Under the pieces are notes generated by a model that was given only the letters and a program-made list of their open reading frames with translations, ran no database searches and was not told where the DNA came from. This document shows positions 24,028-32,929 of a stretch of DNA of 45,156 nucleotides, in pieces. Origin of the DNA: an uncultured Fretibacterium sp. (GTDB lineage Bacteria > Synergistota > Synergistia > Synergistales > Aminobacteriaceae); the NCBI GenBank assembly GCA_946183145.1, contig CAMGZM010000016.1, positions 1 to 45,156 on the forward strand, read 5' to 3'. The stretch's first letter is position 1; each line of letters begins with the position of its first letter. The position numbers and the translations under genes are program-made.

Positions 24028-24059
24028 ATACCCCCTGAGAAAATCAGCAGGGTATTTTT
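24028..24059 (+). terminator. Intrinsic terminator before the packaging genes
   Basis: ATACCCCCTGA (24028-24038) pairs with TCAGCAGGGTAT (24044-24055) with small bulges, followed by a T run to 24059. It separates the small regulator/membrane operon from the late genes. Confidence 0.75.
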
Positions 24060-24074
24060 ATGCGTAAAAACGAT

Positions 24075-24107
24075 AACGGCATGTGCTGAATGAAGGCATG
24101 TGCCGTT
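24075..24107 (+). promoter_or_regulatory. Hairpin in the leader of the terminase operon
   Basis: AACGGCA (24075-24081) pairs with TGCCGTT (24101-24107). GGCATGTGC occurs twice as a direct repeat within it. No T tract follows. It may stabilise or regulate the late leader, or be a protein site. Confidence 0.35.
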
Positions 24108-24128
24108 TGTAGTATTGGAGGGTACGAA

Positions 24129-24470
24129 ATGACAAACATCAAAAGAGACAGTGCCGGGCATTTCGCGCCTGGAGTGAGTGCGAACCCCGGCGGCCGCATG
24201 AAGATTGACCCTGAAGCAAAAGAAATCTTGAAGGCAGCAACACCAAGAGCGGCGCGGCGATTAGTTGAGATGATCGACAGCAAGTCAGAAAAGATTGCGA
24301 TTGTAGCGTGCAATTCAATTCTTGACAGGATATTAGGCAAGCCGGAAGCAATAAGCAAAGTAGAATTATCCGGGGAAAATCAGCCGGTAGTATTATTTCG
24401 ATGGATGACAGACAAAGAAGCGTCAACGATAACAGCGCAGAATGCAGAGATAAACAGCAAGGGCGAGTAA
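24129..24470 (+). CDS. Small terminase subunit-like protein (DUF5681-type N-terminus)
   Basis: I chose the ATG at 24129 because GGAGGG lies 7 bases upstream; an in-frame ATG at 24090 would fall in the leader hairpin. 113 residues. RDSAGHFAPGVSANPGGRMK is the DUF5681 opening seen in small terminases or packaging-linked proteins. A helical middle follows (KSEKIAIVACNSILDRILGK). It directly precedes and overlaps the large terminase by 70 bases in another frame, supporting a DNA-recognition role in packaging. Confidence 0.65.
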   Translation: MTNIKRDSAGHFAPGVSANPGGRMKIDPEAKEILKAATPRAARRLVEMIDSKSEKIAIVACNSILDRILGKPEAISKVELSGENQPVVLFRWMTDKEASTITAQNAEINSKGE

Positions 24471-25762
24471 TCATACTGCCATATTTACCGCGCAATCCAC
24501 AGCCGGAAATCCATAAAGCAATCGATGAGCATAGGTTCAGCGTGATAGTAGCGCACAGGCGATTAGGAAAAACCGTATGTGTAATCAATCACGCGATTAT
24601 GAAGGCACTGACGGACAAAAGCGGCTCAGGGCGTTACGGGTATATAGCACCGTACAGAAGTCAGGCAAAATCTATAGCTTGGGATTACGTCAAGCACTTC
24701 ACAGCGGGCGTGCCGGGGCGGAATGTCAACGAGACCGAATTAACGGTAGATTTTCCTAACGGAGCGCGTATCAGGCTGTTCGGGGCTGATAATCCCGACG
24801 CGATGAGAGGGCTATATTTCGACGGCGTAATACTCGATGAGGTTGCAGACATGAAGCCGGAAGTATGGGGGGAAATAATCCGTCCTGCGCTATCAGACCG
24901 AAACGGCTGGGCGTGTTTTATAGGAACGCCGAAAGGGCAGAATTTATTTCACGAATTGTACGAGTACGGATTGAGCCATAACTCATGGTGTAGTGTGATA
25001 TACCGCGCTGACGAAACCGGGATAATCCCGGCGCAAGAGTTAGAGGAAGCAATAGCCGTGATGAGTGCTAATCAGTACCGGCAGGAGTTTTTATGCGACT
25101 TCAGCGCGAGTGAAGACAACGTGCTAATCACGATCGACATGGTAAGCGACGCGGCCAAAAAGGGACTGACTGAGGCAGATATTCGCGGCGCGGTTCGCGT
25201 GATGGGCGTTGACGTTGCGAGGTTCGGAGATGACAGAAGCGTGATATGCAGGCGCGAGGGGTTATGGTGCCATGATATGCGGATTGTTGAGAATGCCGAC
25301 AATATGACGTTCGCCGGGATTGTCGCAAGAGAGATTGACGAGTTCAAGCCCGATGGAGTGTTCATTGACGCGGGGCGCGGCGAGGGAGTTATCGACAGGC
25401 TGAGGCAACTGGGATATTCAGTGCTGGAGATAAATTTCGGATCAAGCGCAAGTGAGAGCGCAAGATACGCCAACAAACGGAGCGAAATGTGGGACAAAGT
25501 GCGGGAATGGATAAAGTCAGGCGGTGCAATTCCGAATAACCCCGAATTGAAAAGTGAGCTTGCAAGCCCGACATACAAATTTGACGCTGGCGGTCGGTTA
25601 GTCCTTGAGCCGAAAGAAAAGCTCAAAGAGAGGGGATTACGTTCGCCGGATTTAGCAGACGCGCTCGCACTGACGTTCGCGTACCCGATACGAGGCACTA
25701 GAGGCGGGCAATCCGTCAGAAGAATAATGAATGATGACATGAGCAAATATTTCGGGCTATGA
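24401..25762 (+). CDS. terL: Large terminase subunit (ATPase-nuclease)
   Basis: 453 residues. Walker A AHRRLGKT is at 51-58 and Walker B GVILDEVAD near 142-150 with catalytic Glu. The RNase H-like nuclease half has VMGVDVARFGDDRS, VFIDAGRGEGVID and LADALALTFAYP, supplying its acidic metal ligands. The start is uncertain: the ATG at 24401 has no clear ribosome site and may rely on coupling with the overlapping small-terminase gene. It powers DNA translocation into the capsid through the portal encoded at 25978. Confidence 0.92.
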   Translation: MDDRQRSVNDNSAECRDKQQGRVIILPYLPRNPQPEIHKAIDEHRFSVIVAHRRLGKTVCVINHAIMKALTDKSGSGRYGYIAPYRSQAKSIAWDYVKHFTAGVPGRNVNETELTVDFPNGARIRLFGADNPDAMRGLYFDGVILDEVADMKPEVWGEIIRPALSDRNGWACFIGTPKGQNLFHELYEYGLSHNSWCSVIYRADETGIIPAQELEEAIAVMSANQYRQEFLCDFSASEDNVLITIDMVSDAAKKGLTEADIRGAVRVMGVDVARFGDDRSVICRREGLWCHDMRIVENADNMTFAGIVAREIDEFKPDGVFIDAGRGEGVIDRLRQLGYSVLEINFGSSASESARYANKRSEMWDKVREWIKSGGAIPNNPELKSELASPTYKFDAGGRLVLEPKEKLKERGLRSPDLADALALTFAYPIRGTRGGQSVRRIMNDDMSKYFGL

Positions 25763-25774
25763 GAGGTGAAAAGA

Positions 25775-25981
25775 ATGTGCGTATCAGCACCGACAGTAAC
25801 ACAGCCAAAGGTAGAAGCTCCCGTGCAAAGTGTGAGCATGAATGCCGCTGACAGTACGATAGCTCAGAGAGAAGGCGACAGACAGAGGCGGCTGCGGGCG
25901 TTGTCGCGTTTCCAGACAATGCAGGGAGGCGCAATGCAGGGAAGTGAAGCCGGAAATGGCAAGGTGAGATTAGGAGCATGA
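25775..25981 (+). CDS. Small hypothetical virion-region protein (68 aa)
   Basis: The ATG at 25775 has AGAGG 8 bases upstream; the GTG at 25766 in frame is less well placed. 68 residues, low complexity, rich in Ala, Gln, Arg and Ser, starting MCVSAP. Unstructured short proteins between terminase and portal occur in podoviruses. It overlaps the portal start by four bases. The role is unknown. Confidence 0.55.
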   Translation: MCVSAPTVTQPKVEAPVQSVSMNAADSTIAQREGDRQRRLRALSRFQTMQGGAMQGSEAGNGKVRLGA

Positions 25982-27702
25982 CACAGCCAAGTACGCGCAG
26001 AAATAACGCCGATACACGGTTCACGCAGATGATGACAGATCGCCGGGACTATTTAGAGTGGTGGCGGAAATTGTCAGACATGTACGCGCCAAACAGGGGA
26101 CGTTTCAGCGTGGACGAACTGCCCAGAAAAAGCCCGGTTCGCTTCAACACAAGAGCGAGGCAAATTCCCGACGATTTTGCAGCAGGAATGAAAAGCGGAC
26201 TGACTTCACCAAGTCGGCCGTGGTTCACTCTAACACTTTATGACAATGGATTAGCAGAGCTTGAAAACGTCAAGGCATGGCTGACGGAAGTACAAGACAT
26301 AATGCAGGGGGCAATGCTGAGAACGAATTTGTACGATCAGCTTTTTGACGTGTACAAAGAGCAGGGCATATTCGGGACTGCGGCATTGCTGATTGAGGAA
26401 GATGACGAGAATATATTTCATGCTCAGAGCCTCACGGCCGGAAGCTACGCAATAGGAGTTGACAAGCGCGGGAAGGTCAACAGGTTCTGCCGTCAGTTTC
26501 GCAGGACGGTTCAGCAATTAGCGGAGGAATTTGGCGAGGGAGCATTACCGCAGGAATTACGCCAAAGGCTGAAGGAAAAACCGAATAATACGCGGTATGA
26601 GCTGAGGAATTTGATTGAGCCGTCGCAAGAATATCTGCGTGATGACATGGCCGGGCGTTTTCAGTATGTCTCGTACTGGTGGCTGAAAGGATATTCAGAG
26701 CCGGAATTTTTGCGCGTGGGAGGGTACAACGAATTTCCCGTGATGGTGCCAAGATGGCGCGTGATTAATGATGATTTGTATGGGCGCGAACAGCCGGGTG
26801 AAACAGGATATGACGACGCAGTAACACTTCAGCAGATGGAGATTGACGAACGGTCTGCGCTGAAAAAGGGAGTAAATCCGCCTGTGATGGTGCCTGAAAG
26901 TTTGACGCAGGGAGATATAGACGATAGGCCGGGAGGAGTAACGAAATATTATCCGACAATGGACGGGGCAAAACCCGCAATTACTCCGCTGTATCAGGTG
27001 ATTTTTGACCACAGGAGCGTAGCGGAAAAACGGCTTGAGCTGACTGCGCATTTGGAGGAAATATTCTATGTCAACATGTTCAAGATGTGGACGACGGACA
27101 TGAGGCAGGGCAGGACAGCAACGGAAATACAAGCGCGTGAGGCTGAAAAAATGTTCATGCTGGGGCCTCTGATAGAGCGTCAGATGTCGGAGCTTTTAGA
27201 GCCGATGATAGCGCGTATCTACGGAATATTAGACAGAGCCGGAAAATTCCCAATGCCGCCGGAAGAACTGCAAGACCGTGAAATCAAAATTGAGTACATG
27301 AGCATATTAGCGAGTATTCAGAAGCAATCAGCGTATGCGGGAATTGAGCAGATACTCACGACAGCGGGAATGATTGCACAGCTTCAGGCTACATCAGGGA
27401 AAACGCCGGAAGTCTTAGACAAGATAGACGGGGACGAAATCATAGACCAGTTAGCAGACATGTACGTGATCCCCGCGGGTATCGTTCTCGGAGATGATGC
27501 AGTAGCCGAAAAACGCGCTCAACGTCAACAGGCAGAAGCACAAGCACAGGCGCAACAGCAGGAATTAGCCGGGGTTCAGGCAATGAGCGACGCAGCACCG
27601 AAAATCGCAGGAGCAGCGCAAACACTTTCAGAAACGCAAATGCCCGATGGCGGCTCAGGTCTTGAGGCTTTAGCAAACATTGCAGGAGGGATGACGCAGT
27701 GA
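25978..27702 (+). CDS. Portal (head-tail connector) protein, podovirus type
   Basis: 574 residues, the usual length for T7/BPP-1-type portals. The opening MMTDRRDYLEWWRKLSDMY and ATGMKSGLTSP-type helix (FAAGMKSGLTSPSRPWF) are hallmarks of the Head-tail_con family. VTKYYPTMDG and AEKRLELTAHLEEIF lie in the central wing/stem. The C-terminal barrel is Gln/Ala-rich and helical. Twelve copies should form the ring through which the terminase packs DNA. The first ATG overlaps the end of the preceding small gene. Confidence 0.92.
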   Translation: MTQPSTRRNNADTRFTQMMTDRRDYLEWWRKLSDMYAPNRGRFSVDELPRKSPVRFNTRARQIPDDFAAGMKSGLTSPSRPWFTLTLYDNGLAELENVKAWLTEVQDIMQGAMLRTNLYDQLFDVYKEQGIFGTAALLIEEDDENIFHAQSLTAGSYAIGVDKRGKVNRFCRQFRRTVQQLAEEFGEGALPQELRQRLKEKPNNTRYELRNLIEPSQEYLRDDMAGRFQYVSYWWLKGYSEPEFLRVGGYNEFPVMVPRWRVINDDLYGREQPGETGYDDAVTLQQMEIDERSALKKGVNPPVMVPESLTQGDIDDRPGGVTKYYPTMDGAKPAITPLYQVIFDHRSVAEKRLELTAHLEEIFYVNMFKMWTTDMRQGRTATEIQAREAEKMFMLGPLIERQMSELLEPMIARIYGILDRAGKFPMPPEELQDREIKIEYMSILASIQKQSAYAGIEQILTTAGMIAQLQATSGKTPEVLDKIDGDEIIDQLADMYVIPAGIVLGDDAVAEKRAQRQQAEAQAQAQQQELAGVQAMSDAAPKIAGAAQTLSETQMPDGGSGLEALANIAGGMTQ

Positions 27703-27995
27703 ATGCGCTGATGGCAAAACAGATAAGGAACGATTACGCAGAAATTCTCCAGAGCGAAGCCGGTCGGCGTGTGCTTGGGGGAATTTTTTTTACGGCCGGG
27801 CTGAACAGTCCCGTAAGCGTGATGAATGATTTTCAGCTCGGAAGGCATGATTTAGCGTTGCAGATAGCTAATACGGTGCGTGAAGTCGATGATTACGGTG
27901 TCGCGGAATGTGATAAGGCATTCGCGGACTTCAGGAAGGGATTTGATGATGATGGAAGAAACAACGACAGCGATGCAGGAGAGTACTACGAATGA
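27699..27995 (+). CDS. Bbp19-like head-region protein
   Basis: The GTG at 27699 follows GGAGG by about 9 bases and overlaps the portal stop (GTGA); an ATG at 27711 is too far from the site. 98 residues. LQSEAGRRVLGGIFFTAGLN, then LGRHDLALQIANTVRE, matches the Bbp19-type family located between portal and scaffold in BPP-1-like phages. The exact function is unknown; it may assist head assembly. It overlaps the scaffold gene by 50 bases. Confidence 0.75.
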   Translation: MNALMAKQIRNDYAEILQSEAGRRVLGGIFFTAGLNSPVSVMNDFQLGRHDLALQIANTVREVDDYGVAECDKAFADFRKGFDDDGRNNDSDAGEYYE

Positions 27996-28647
27996 GGGAC
28001 AATCACAGACTGAGCAGACCGGGAACGTCAAGCCCGCGCTATTCGATGAGCCGCAAGAACACGCAGAGAATATACAGCCGGAAGTTAAGCCAGAAGAGGG
28101 AGTATCAGCAGGTGAAGTCTTCAAGGCAGAGGAAATAACGCTGCCGGAAGGAGAAAAGTTTGACGCGGAATTAGGCCGGACATTTGCGGAAATACTCAAT
28201 GACGGGAATTTGTCGCGCAAGGAATTGGGGCAGAAATTATTTGATTTGTACCATTCGCAGAGCGTGAAAATTCTTGAGGGTCTGAAGTCGGCGGAAGCTG
28301 AGAGGGTGAAAACGTTTGAGGCGGAATTAGCGCAGGAAAAAGCGCAGTGGCTCAAACAGTGCCAGGCAGATACAGAATACGGCGGGCAGAATTGGGAAGG
28401 CTCACAGGCCGTAATCGACAGAGGGTGCAAGCTGCTCGCCACGCCGGAAGCAGTCAGCCTCATGCAACGGTACAACCTAAACACACACCCGGAGATTGTG
28501 AGAATGTTTTACCGTGCGGGGAAACTGGCGGGGGAGGATAAATCACAGGTTTCGGGGAATGGTTCAGGCAAAACCGCAGACCCGGCGACGGCAATATTCG
28601 GTGAGAGCCTGAAAGAATATTACAAGCGAAAAGGAGATAAAGAATAA
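27946..28647 (+). CDS. Scaffolding protein
   Basis: I chose the ATG at 27946 (first of three consecutive Met codons) because AGGAAGGG lies 6 bases upstream. About 233 residues, very acidic with a Glu/Gln-rich disordered N-terminal half, a helical middle (AERVKTFEAELAQEKAQWLK) and a basic C-terminus (LKEYYKRKGDKE). Such charge layout and position immediately before the capsid gene are typical of scaffolds, which guide capsid assembly and then leave. Its stop overlaps the capsid start by one base. Confidence 0.8.
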   Translation: MMMEETTTAMQESTTNEGQSQTEQTGNVKPALFDEPQEHAENIQPEVKPEEGVSAGEVFKAEEITLPEGEKFDAELGRTFAEILNDGNLSRKELGQKLFDLYHSQSVKILEGLKSAEAERVKTFEAELAQEKAQWLKQCQADTEYGGQNWEGSQAVIDRGCKLLATPEAVSLMQRYNLNTHPEIVRMFYRAGKLAGEDKSQVSGNGSGKTADPATAIFGESLKEYYKRKGDKE

Positions 28648-29627
28648 TGGCAGCAGAATTTTTAACGCTGATGGATCTGCGCTCGCGGCTCATGCCTGAC
28701 GGAAGCCCCGTAAATTCATATGCGGAGCTTTTAGCGCAGGAGAATGAAATACTTGATGATATACCGTGGAGCGCGGGTAATCAGCTCACGGGGGATATAC
28801 ACTTCAGGAGAACGGCACTTCCGAGCGCACAGATACGCCGAATAAATCAGGGTTTCGACAGCTCAAAAGGCGCAACGGAAGCCGTAACAGAGACATGCGT
28901 TCAGATAGTCTCAAAAATGACCGTTGATATGGTAGAGCTTGATTTGTCGCCCAATCCGGCAAATTATCTCCTCTCAGAAAGCAAAGGCCATATTGAAGTA
29001 ATGAACCAGGACGTGGTAACAAACTTCTTCTACGGAGCTAACCCGGAAGGTATAAAGGGTTTCGCGTCAAGGCTCAACAAGTTATCGCACAAGCAGGTGA
29101 TAGACGCGGGGGGGTCGGGGAATAATCTTGCGTCAATCTATATAGTGAAGTGGGACACAGACGAGGTAACCGGGATATATCCGAAAAACTCAAAGGCCGG
29201 TCTTGATGTGTACACGCAGGAGAATGTTTACGTCAAGGACAGGGACGGCAAAGACTTCCGCGCTCATGTTACGGAGTGGAGCTGGTTTGTCGGGCTGAAG
29301 GTACGCGATGACAGGTATTTGGCTCGGCTGTGCAACATTGACCGGGACGCGCTTCAGGCAAGCACAGAGGCGGCGAAAAATGCGCGTCAGGAATTGTTCA
29401 GGCTGATGATAAAAGCCAAAAACAGAATTCATCACGTCTCGCAGGGGCGCGTTGTCATGTACGCTGATCCCGATATTTTCGACATACTAGAGCAGGCAGC
29501 GTTTGAGAAGAGTAATAACAATCTAGGGTACTCAGATATTGAGGGCGACAGGAGAATACTCAAATTCGCGGGCATACCGATAAAGAAGAATGAAGCGCAG
29601 AGTTTGGCAGAAAAGAAGGTGAGCTAG
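28647..29627 (+). CDS. Major capsid protein (BPP-1-like, HK97 fold expected)
   Basis: The ATG at 28647 follows AAAGGAG. 326 residues. LMDLRSRLMPDGSPVNSYAE, LLAQENEILDDIPW and VTETCVQIVSKMTVDMVELD are typical of the capsid proteins of BPP-1/N4-type podoviruses and relatives. It lies between scaffold and cement genes. RVVMYADPDIFDILEQAA near the end is the usual strand-helix of the A domain. Several hundred copies would form the shell. No separate protease gene was seen next to it. Confidence 0.85.
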   Translation: MAAEFLTLMDLRSRLMPDGSPVNSYAELLAQENEILDDIPWSAGNQLTGDIHFRRTALPSAQIRRINQGFDSSKGATEAVTETCVQIVSKMTVDMVELDLSPNPANYLLSESKGHIEVMNQDVVTNFFYGANPEGIKGFASRLNKLSHKQVIDAGGSGNNLASIYIVKWDTDEVTGIYPKNSKAGLDVYTQENVYVKDRDGKDFRAHVTEWSWFVGLKVRDDRYLARLCNIDRDALQASTEAAKNARQELFRLMIKAKNRIHHVSQGRVVMYADPDIFDILEQAAFEKSNNNLGYSDIEGDRRILKFAGIPIKKNEAQSLAEKKVS

Positions 29628-30023
29628 ATGATATTCGATTATGAGTTGATGTTCACGGACGAAAATATAGCGTTCTCACCAGTAACAAACGGAGTTGTTG
29701 GGCGTGTGCTTGATTTGGCCGGAAAAGGTCAGGGCAAAGGGTTCAAGTCGTGGATAGCGTTTGCGTTCTCGGAAGATGTAAGCGGCGGGGCTGTGAAATT
29801 CTCGATTGAGACAGCAGACAATGAAGAGTTCAGCGGCTCAAAGGAAATCCCGTTATCACTGCCGGAGTTGAGCGCGTCTGACATGACAGCAGGAGCTATA
29901 TACAGTGCGCCTCTTCCTGTCGTCGGCATGGAGCGTTACTGCCGTCTAAAGGCTGAAGCCTCAAGCGCGGTAACTTTCACGGGGCTGAAAAGCGGTTTTG
30001 TGCTTGACGCTACGCAGGAGTAA
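29628..30023 (+). CDS. Bbp16-like capsid cement protein
   Basis: The ATG at 29628 directly follows the capsid stop, with AAGGTGAG upstream. 131 residues, nearly all beta (KFSIETADNEEFSGSKEIPL, MERYCRLKAEASSAVTF), in line with a jelly-roll cement protein such as BPP-1 Bbp16, which clamps the shell at capsid symmetry positions. The assignment rests on gene order, size and pattern. Confidence 0.75.
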   Translation: MIFDYELMFTDENIAFSPVTNGVVGRVLDLAGKGQGKGFKSWIAFAFSEDVSGGAVKFSIETADNEEFSGSKEIPLSLPELSASDMTAGAIYSAPLPVVGMERYCRLKAEASSAVTFTGLKSGFVLDATQE

Positions 30024-30025
30024 TC

Positions 30026-32929
30026 ATGTCAGTGTTCATTCTCTGCGAACAGGCTGTAGGGCTTGTGCGCGGAAAAAGGCTGATATTGTCCAGTACGGAG
30101 AAATCATATCTTGAGGCACTGAATTATGAGGGGCTGACGGCTGAACATTCGCAAGATGAAGCGGTCGTCTGCGCTCTCCATTTCGCAAGAGTGCGCGACA
30201 GGCTTTTGCAGATTTATCCGTGGGTGTTCGCGAGGAAGTCGGCAACAGTTTCGGCGGGAGGAAGTCTGCCGTCGGACTGCCTCAATGTTCTTTGCGTTCT
30301 CGTTGACGGTGTGCCGGTTGAGTACGAGATAACAGCAGGAAGGCTCAATACGACAGCAAGCGCGGCAGTTCACTACACGGCGAAAATCACAGACACGGAA
30401 CAATGGAGCGCGATATTCCGGGACGTTTTCGTGTATTCACTCGCGATTGAGATATGCAGCGCGGTAACAGGAAAACCCGAATATGTCCAACTGTTAGAGC
30501 AAAAAGCGCAGGAGCTGATTACCCGCGCAATTCAGAACGGAGCAATCAAGGCAGAAACACGAATAACGCTGAAAGATGAGCTGTATAACCGAGCTGTAAT
30601 CTTGTCGCGGGGTCAGAGAACGATAAAGGAAACGAGTACGGCGGCTTTGACGCAGGGGACAGACAACGCCGGATTTGTCAATGACCGAATGACGGCGGAA
30701 TATCAGGTATGCGAGCATTCAGCGGAGAGCGTAAGAAACAGACTGCTAGAGCTTTACCCGTGGGTGTTCGCAAGGAAAAGCGCGTCATTGCTGGGAATGG
30801 CTCAGGGTTCGGGCGGATGGAGCTACAGCTATCAGCTTCCGTCGGACTGCCTGAAAGTGCTTGCAGTTATCGGCTCGGATAAAGCGTTGGAGTTTGAGCA
30901 GGCCGGAGCAAAGGTTTTCACGAATGATGACGCGCAGACTGTCAGATATACCGGGCTTGTTGAGGACGCGGGGAAATGGCCGGGAAGTTTCCGAGATTTG
31001 TTCACGTATCAGCTTGCGATTGAAGTAGTTTACGCAACAACGGGTAATGTTCAGGTCATTCAGCTATTGGAGCAGAAAAGCCTTCAGGTGATACAGTTCG
31101 CATACAACAGCGGGCTAATCCAGAATGAAACGAAACTCCCCGCAAGCGATGAGCTTTACGGGCGGGCGATAAATATAGCTCACGGCTCAGAAGAAGCTGA
31201 CGAGAATATAACAGCACGAAACGCGCGGGAATACTCGGTATGCAAAAACAGCGCAGGTTATATCCGCGACAGGCTCATGCAGTCCCATCCGTGGAAGTTT
31301 GCGAGGAAAAAAGCAAAGATCACAAACGGAACGCTGCCGGGTGACTGGCTCGCAACTTTAGCGGTTACGGTTGACGGCAAGCCGATAGATGATGACGTTC
31401 TGCCATTAAGAGGTGAATTGACGTATACGGCGAAAATCATGGACATAAACAAGTGGGACGCGATATTCAAGGACGCATTCTGCTACTTATTGGCCGGAGA
31501 AATAATCAGGTCAGTGAAGGGTAACGCGGAGTTAGCGCAGTCAACAGAGGCAAAAGCAGATGAGTATATCCGAAAAGGCTACGAGCTGGGAATAATCAAG
31601 GCCGAAACGAAATTAAGCGTCAAAGATGAGATATTCAGCAGGGCGATTAATTTAGCGCGTGGGCAGAGATTAACCAGTCCGACAAGCGAGCAGTCTAACG
31701 CAATGGGACTTGATTACACGGGTTATCCCAACTGGCGCAACGAGGCAGAATATCAAGCGTGTATACGATCAGCAGAGACTATCAGGGATAAACTTTTGGA
31801 GCTTCACCCGTGGGTATTCGCAAGGAAGAGCGCACAGCTTCAGCACTCAGGAGAGAATATCACGGGCTGGGAATACGGTTATGACTTGCCGGAAGACTGT
31901 TTAGCGGTTCTGACAGTAATAACGGAATGCGGAAATCCAGAAGATTATGAAGTTGCAGGAAGGCGAATTTACGCAAACGCACAGGGAATAACAATCAGGT
32001 ACACGGCAAAAGTTACGGAATATAGCAAATGGCCGTCAATGTTCGCGGACGCATACGTCTATTTTCTGGCGTGCGAGGTTCTAACGGCAACAATACCGAT
32101 TGGTGAGGCACTCCAAAACATGGTTGCGTATCTCAAGCGGGAATGCGAGAATGCAATCTCAGAGGGCTACAGGATAGGAATAATCCGGGCTGAGACGAAT
32201 ATAACGCTCAAAGATGAGTTATGCGGGGGGGCTGTGGGGCTTCTGCTGGGACTGTCGGGTGATGAAAAACTTGTGCCGGAAATCAAAGCTCAAGCGTATT
32301 CAGCAGTTCGGCGGGCTTATGACAATATCCGGGACAAACTGCTTCAGATGTACGCATGGACGTTCGCAAGAAAAACCGCGTCATTGCCGACCAAAGCGCA
32401 TAAAGTTTATGGGTGGCGTTATACGTTTGAGCTTCCGCCCGATTGCTTGAGGGTCAACAGCGTGATAGCTCATGACAGGCGCGAGGATTATGGAGCTGAT
32501 ATTGAGTGCATGAGGCTGTCTGAATTTCCGCGAAATGTTGAGATTATCGAGTATGAAGTCTCAGGCTCGGAGCTTTACGCAAACCGCGAAAATGTACATG
32601 TCAGGTACACAGCGAGGATAACGGACAAAGACAAATGGCCGCCGCTATTCACTGAAGCACTGATATACTGCCTAGCGTCAGAAGCGGCTTTGAATGTGCC
32701 AGTGAGAGCCGAAATCCATCAAATACTCATGGAACGGGAAAAACAAGCAATCGAAACAGCAACAGCAAACGGCGTAATCAGGGAAGAAACACGACTGCCA
32801 TTACAGCACGAAAGCACAAGGACTGGACTATTAAACCGCCAGTATCTTGATTATTCAGGGCTTGCAACAATTCCGTGCGGTTACGGGGGGTGCAGAAATG
32901 CAGATGAGTTTTTCATCCGGCGAGATTAA
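30026..32929 (+). CDS. Five-repeat head-tail adaptor-like protein (967 aa)
   Basis: The ATG at 30026 follows AGGAG. The protein holds five tandem copies of one domain of about 175-180 residues. The conserved Trp of the (Y/H)PWVFARK motif occurs at residues 66, 246, 423, 596 and 778, i.e. periods of 180, 177, 173 and 182. Each copy continues with LPxDCLxVL, a strand region, YTAKxTDxxKWPxxF, then an LAxE helix and a (G/N)xIxxET end. This resembles the small T7 gp11/P22 gp4-type adaptor placed between portal and nozzle, which normally has one copy of about 200 residues. The nozzle gene follows and overlaps by 32 bases, so the role is probably the adaptor ring. How five linked copies fit a 12-fold portal is unclear. 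Confidence 0.75.
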   Translation: MSVFILCEQAVGLVRGKRLILSSTEKSYLEALNYEGLTAEHSQDEAVVCALHFARVRDRLLQIYPWVFARKSATVSAGGSLPSDCLNVLCVLVDGVPVEYEITAGRLNTTASAAVHYTAKITDTEQWSAIFRDVFVYSLAIEICSAVTGKPEYVQLLEQKAQELITRAIQNGAIKAETRITLKDELYNRAVILSRGQRTIKETSTAALTQGTDNAGFVNDRMTAEYQVCEHSAESVRNRLLELYPWVFARKSASLLGMAQGSGGWSYSYQLPSDCLKVLAVIGSDKALEFEQAGAKVFTNDDAQTVRYTGLVEDAGKWPGSFRDLFTYQLAIEVVYATTGNVQVIQLLEQKSLQVIQFAYNSGLIQNETKLPASDELYGRAINIAHGSEEADENITARNAREYSVCKNSAGYIRDRLMQSHPWKFARKKAKITNGTLPGDWLATLAVTVDGKPIDDDVLPLRGELTYTAKIMDINKWDAIFKDAFCYLLAGEIIRSVKGNAELAQSTEAKADEYIRKGYELGIIKAETKLSVKDEIFSRAINLARGQRLTSPTSEQSNAMGLDYTGYPNWRNEAEYQACIRSAETIRDKLLELHPWVFARKSAQLQHSGENITGWEYGYDLPEDCLAVLTVITECGNPEDYEVAGRRIYANAQGITIRYTAKVTEYSKWPSMFADAYVYFLACEVLTATIPIGEALQNMVAYLKRECENAISEGYRIGIIRAETNITLKDELCGGAVGLLLGLSGDEKLVPEIKAQAYSAVRRAYDNIRDKLLQMYAWTFARKTASLPTKAHKVYGWRYTFELPPDCLRVNSVIAHDRREDYGADIECMRLSEFPRNVEIIEYEVSGSELYANRENVHVRYTARITDKDKWPPLFTEALIYCLASEAALNVPVRAEIHQILMEREKQAIETATANGVIREETRLPLQHESTRTGLLNRQYLDYSGLATIPCGYGGCRNADEFFIRRD

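Noticed and set aside
23896-24128. tRNA or small RNA gene before the terminase operon
   Set aside because: No cloverleaf or CCA-type acceptor could be built. The region holds a terminator and a hairpin leader only.
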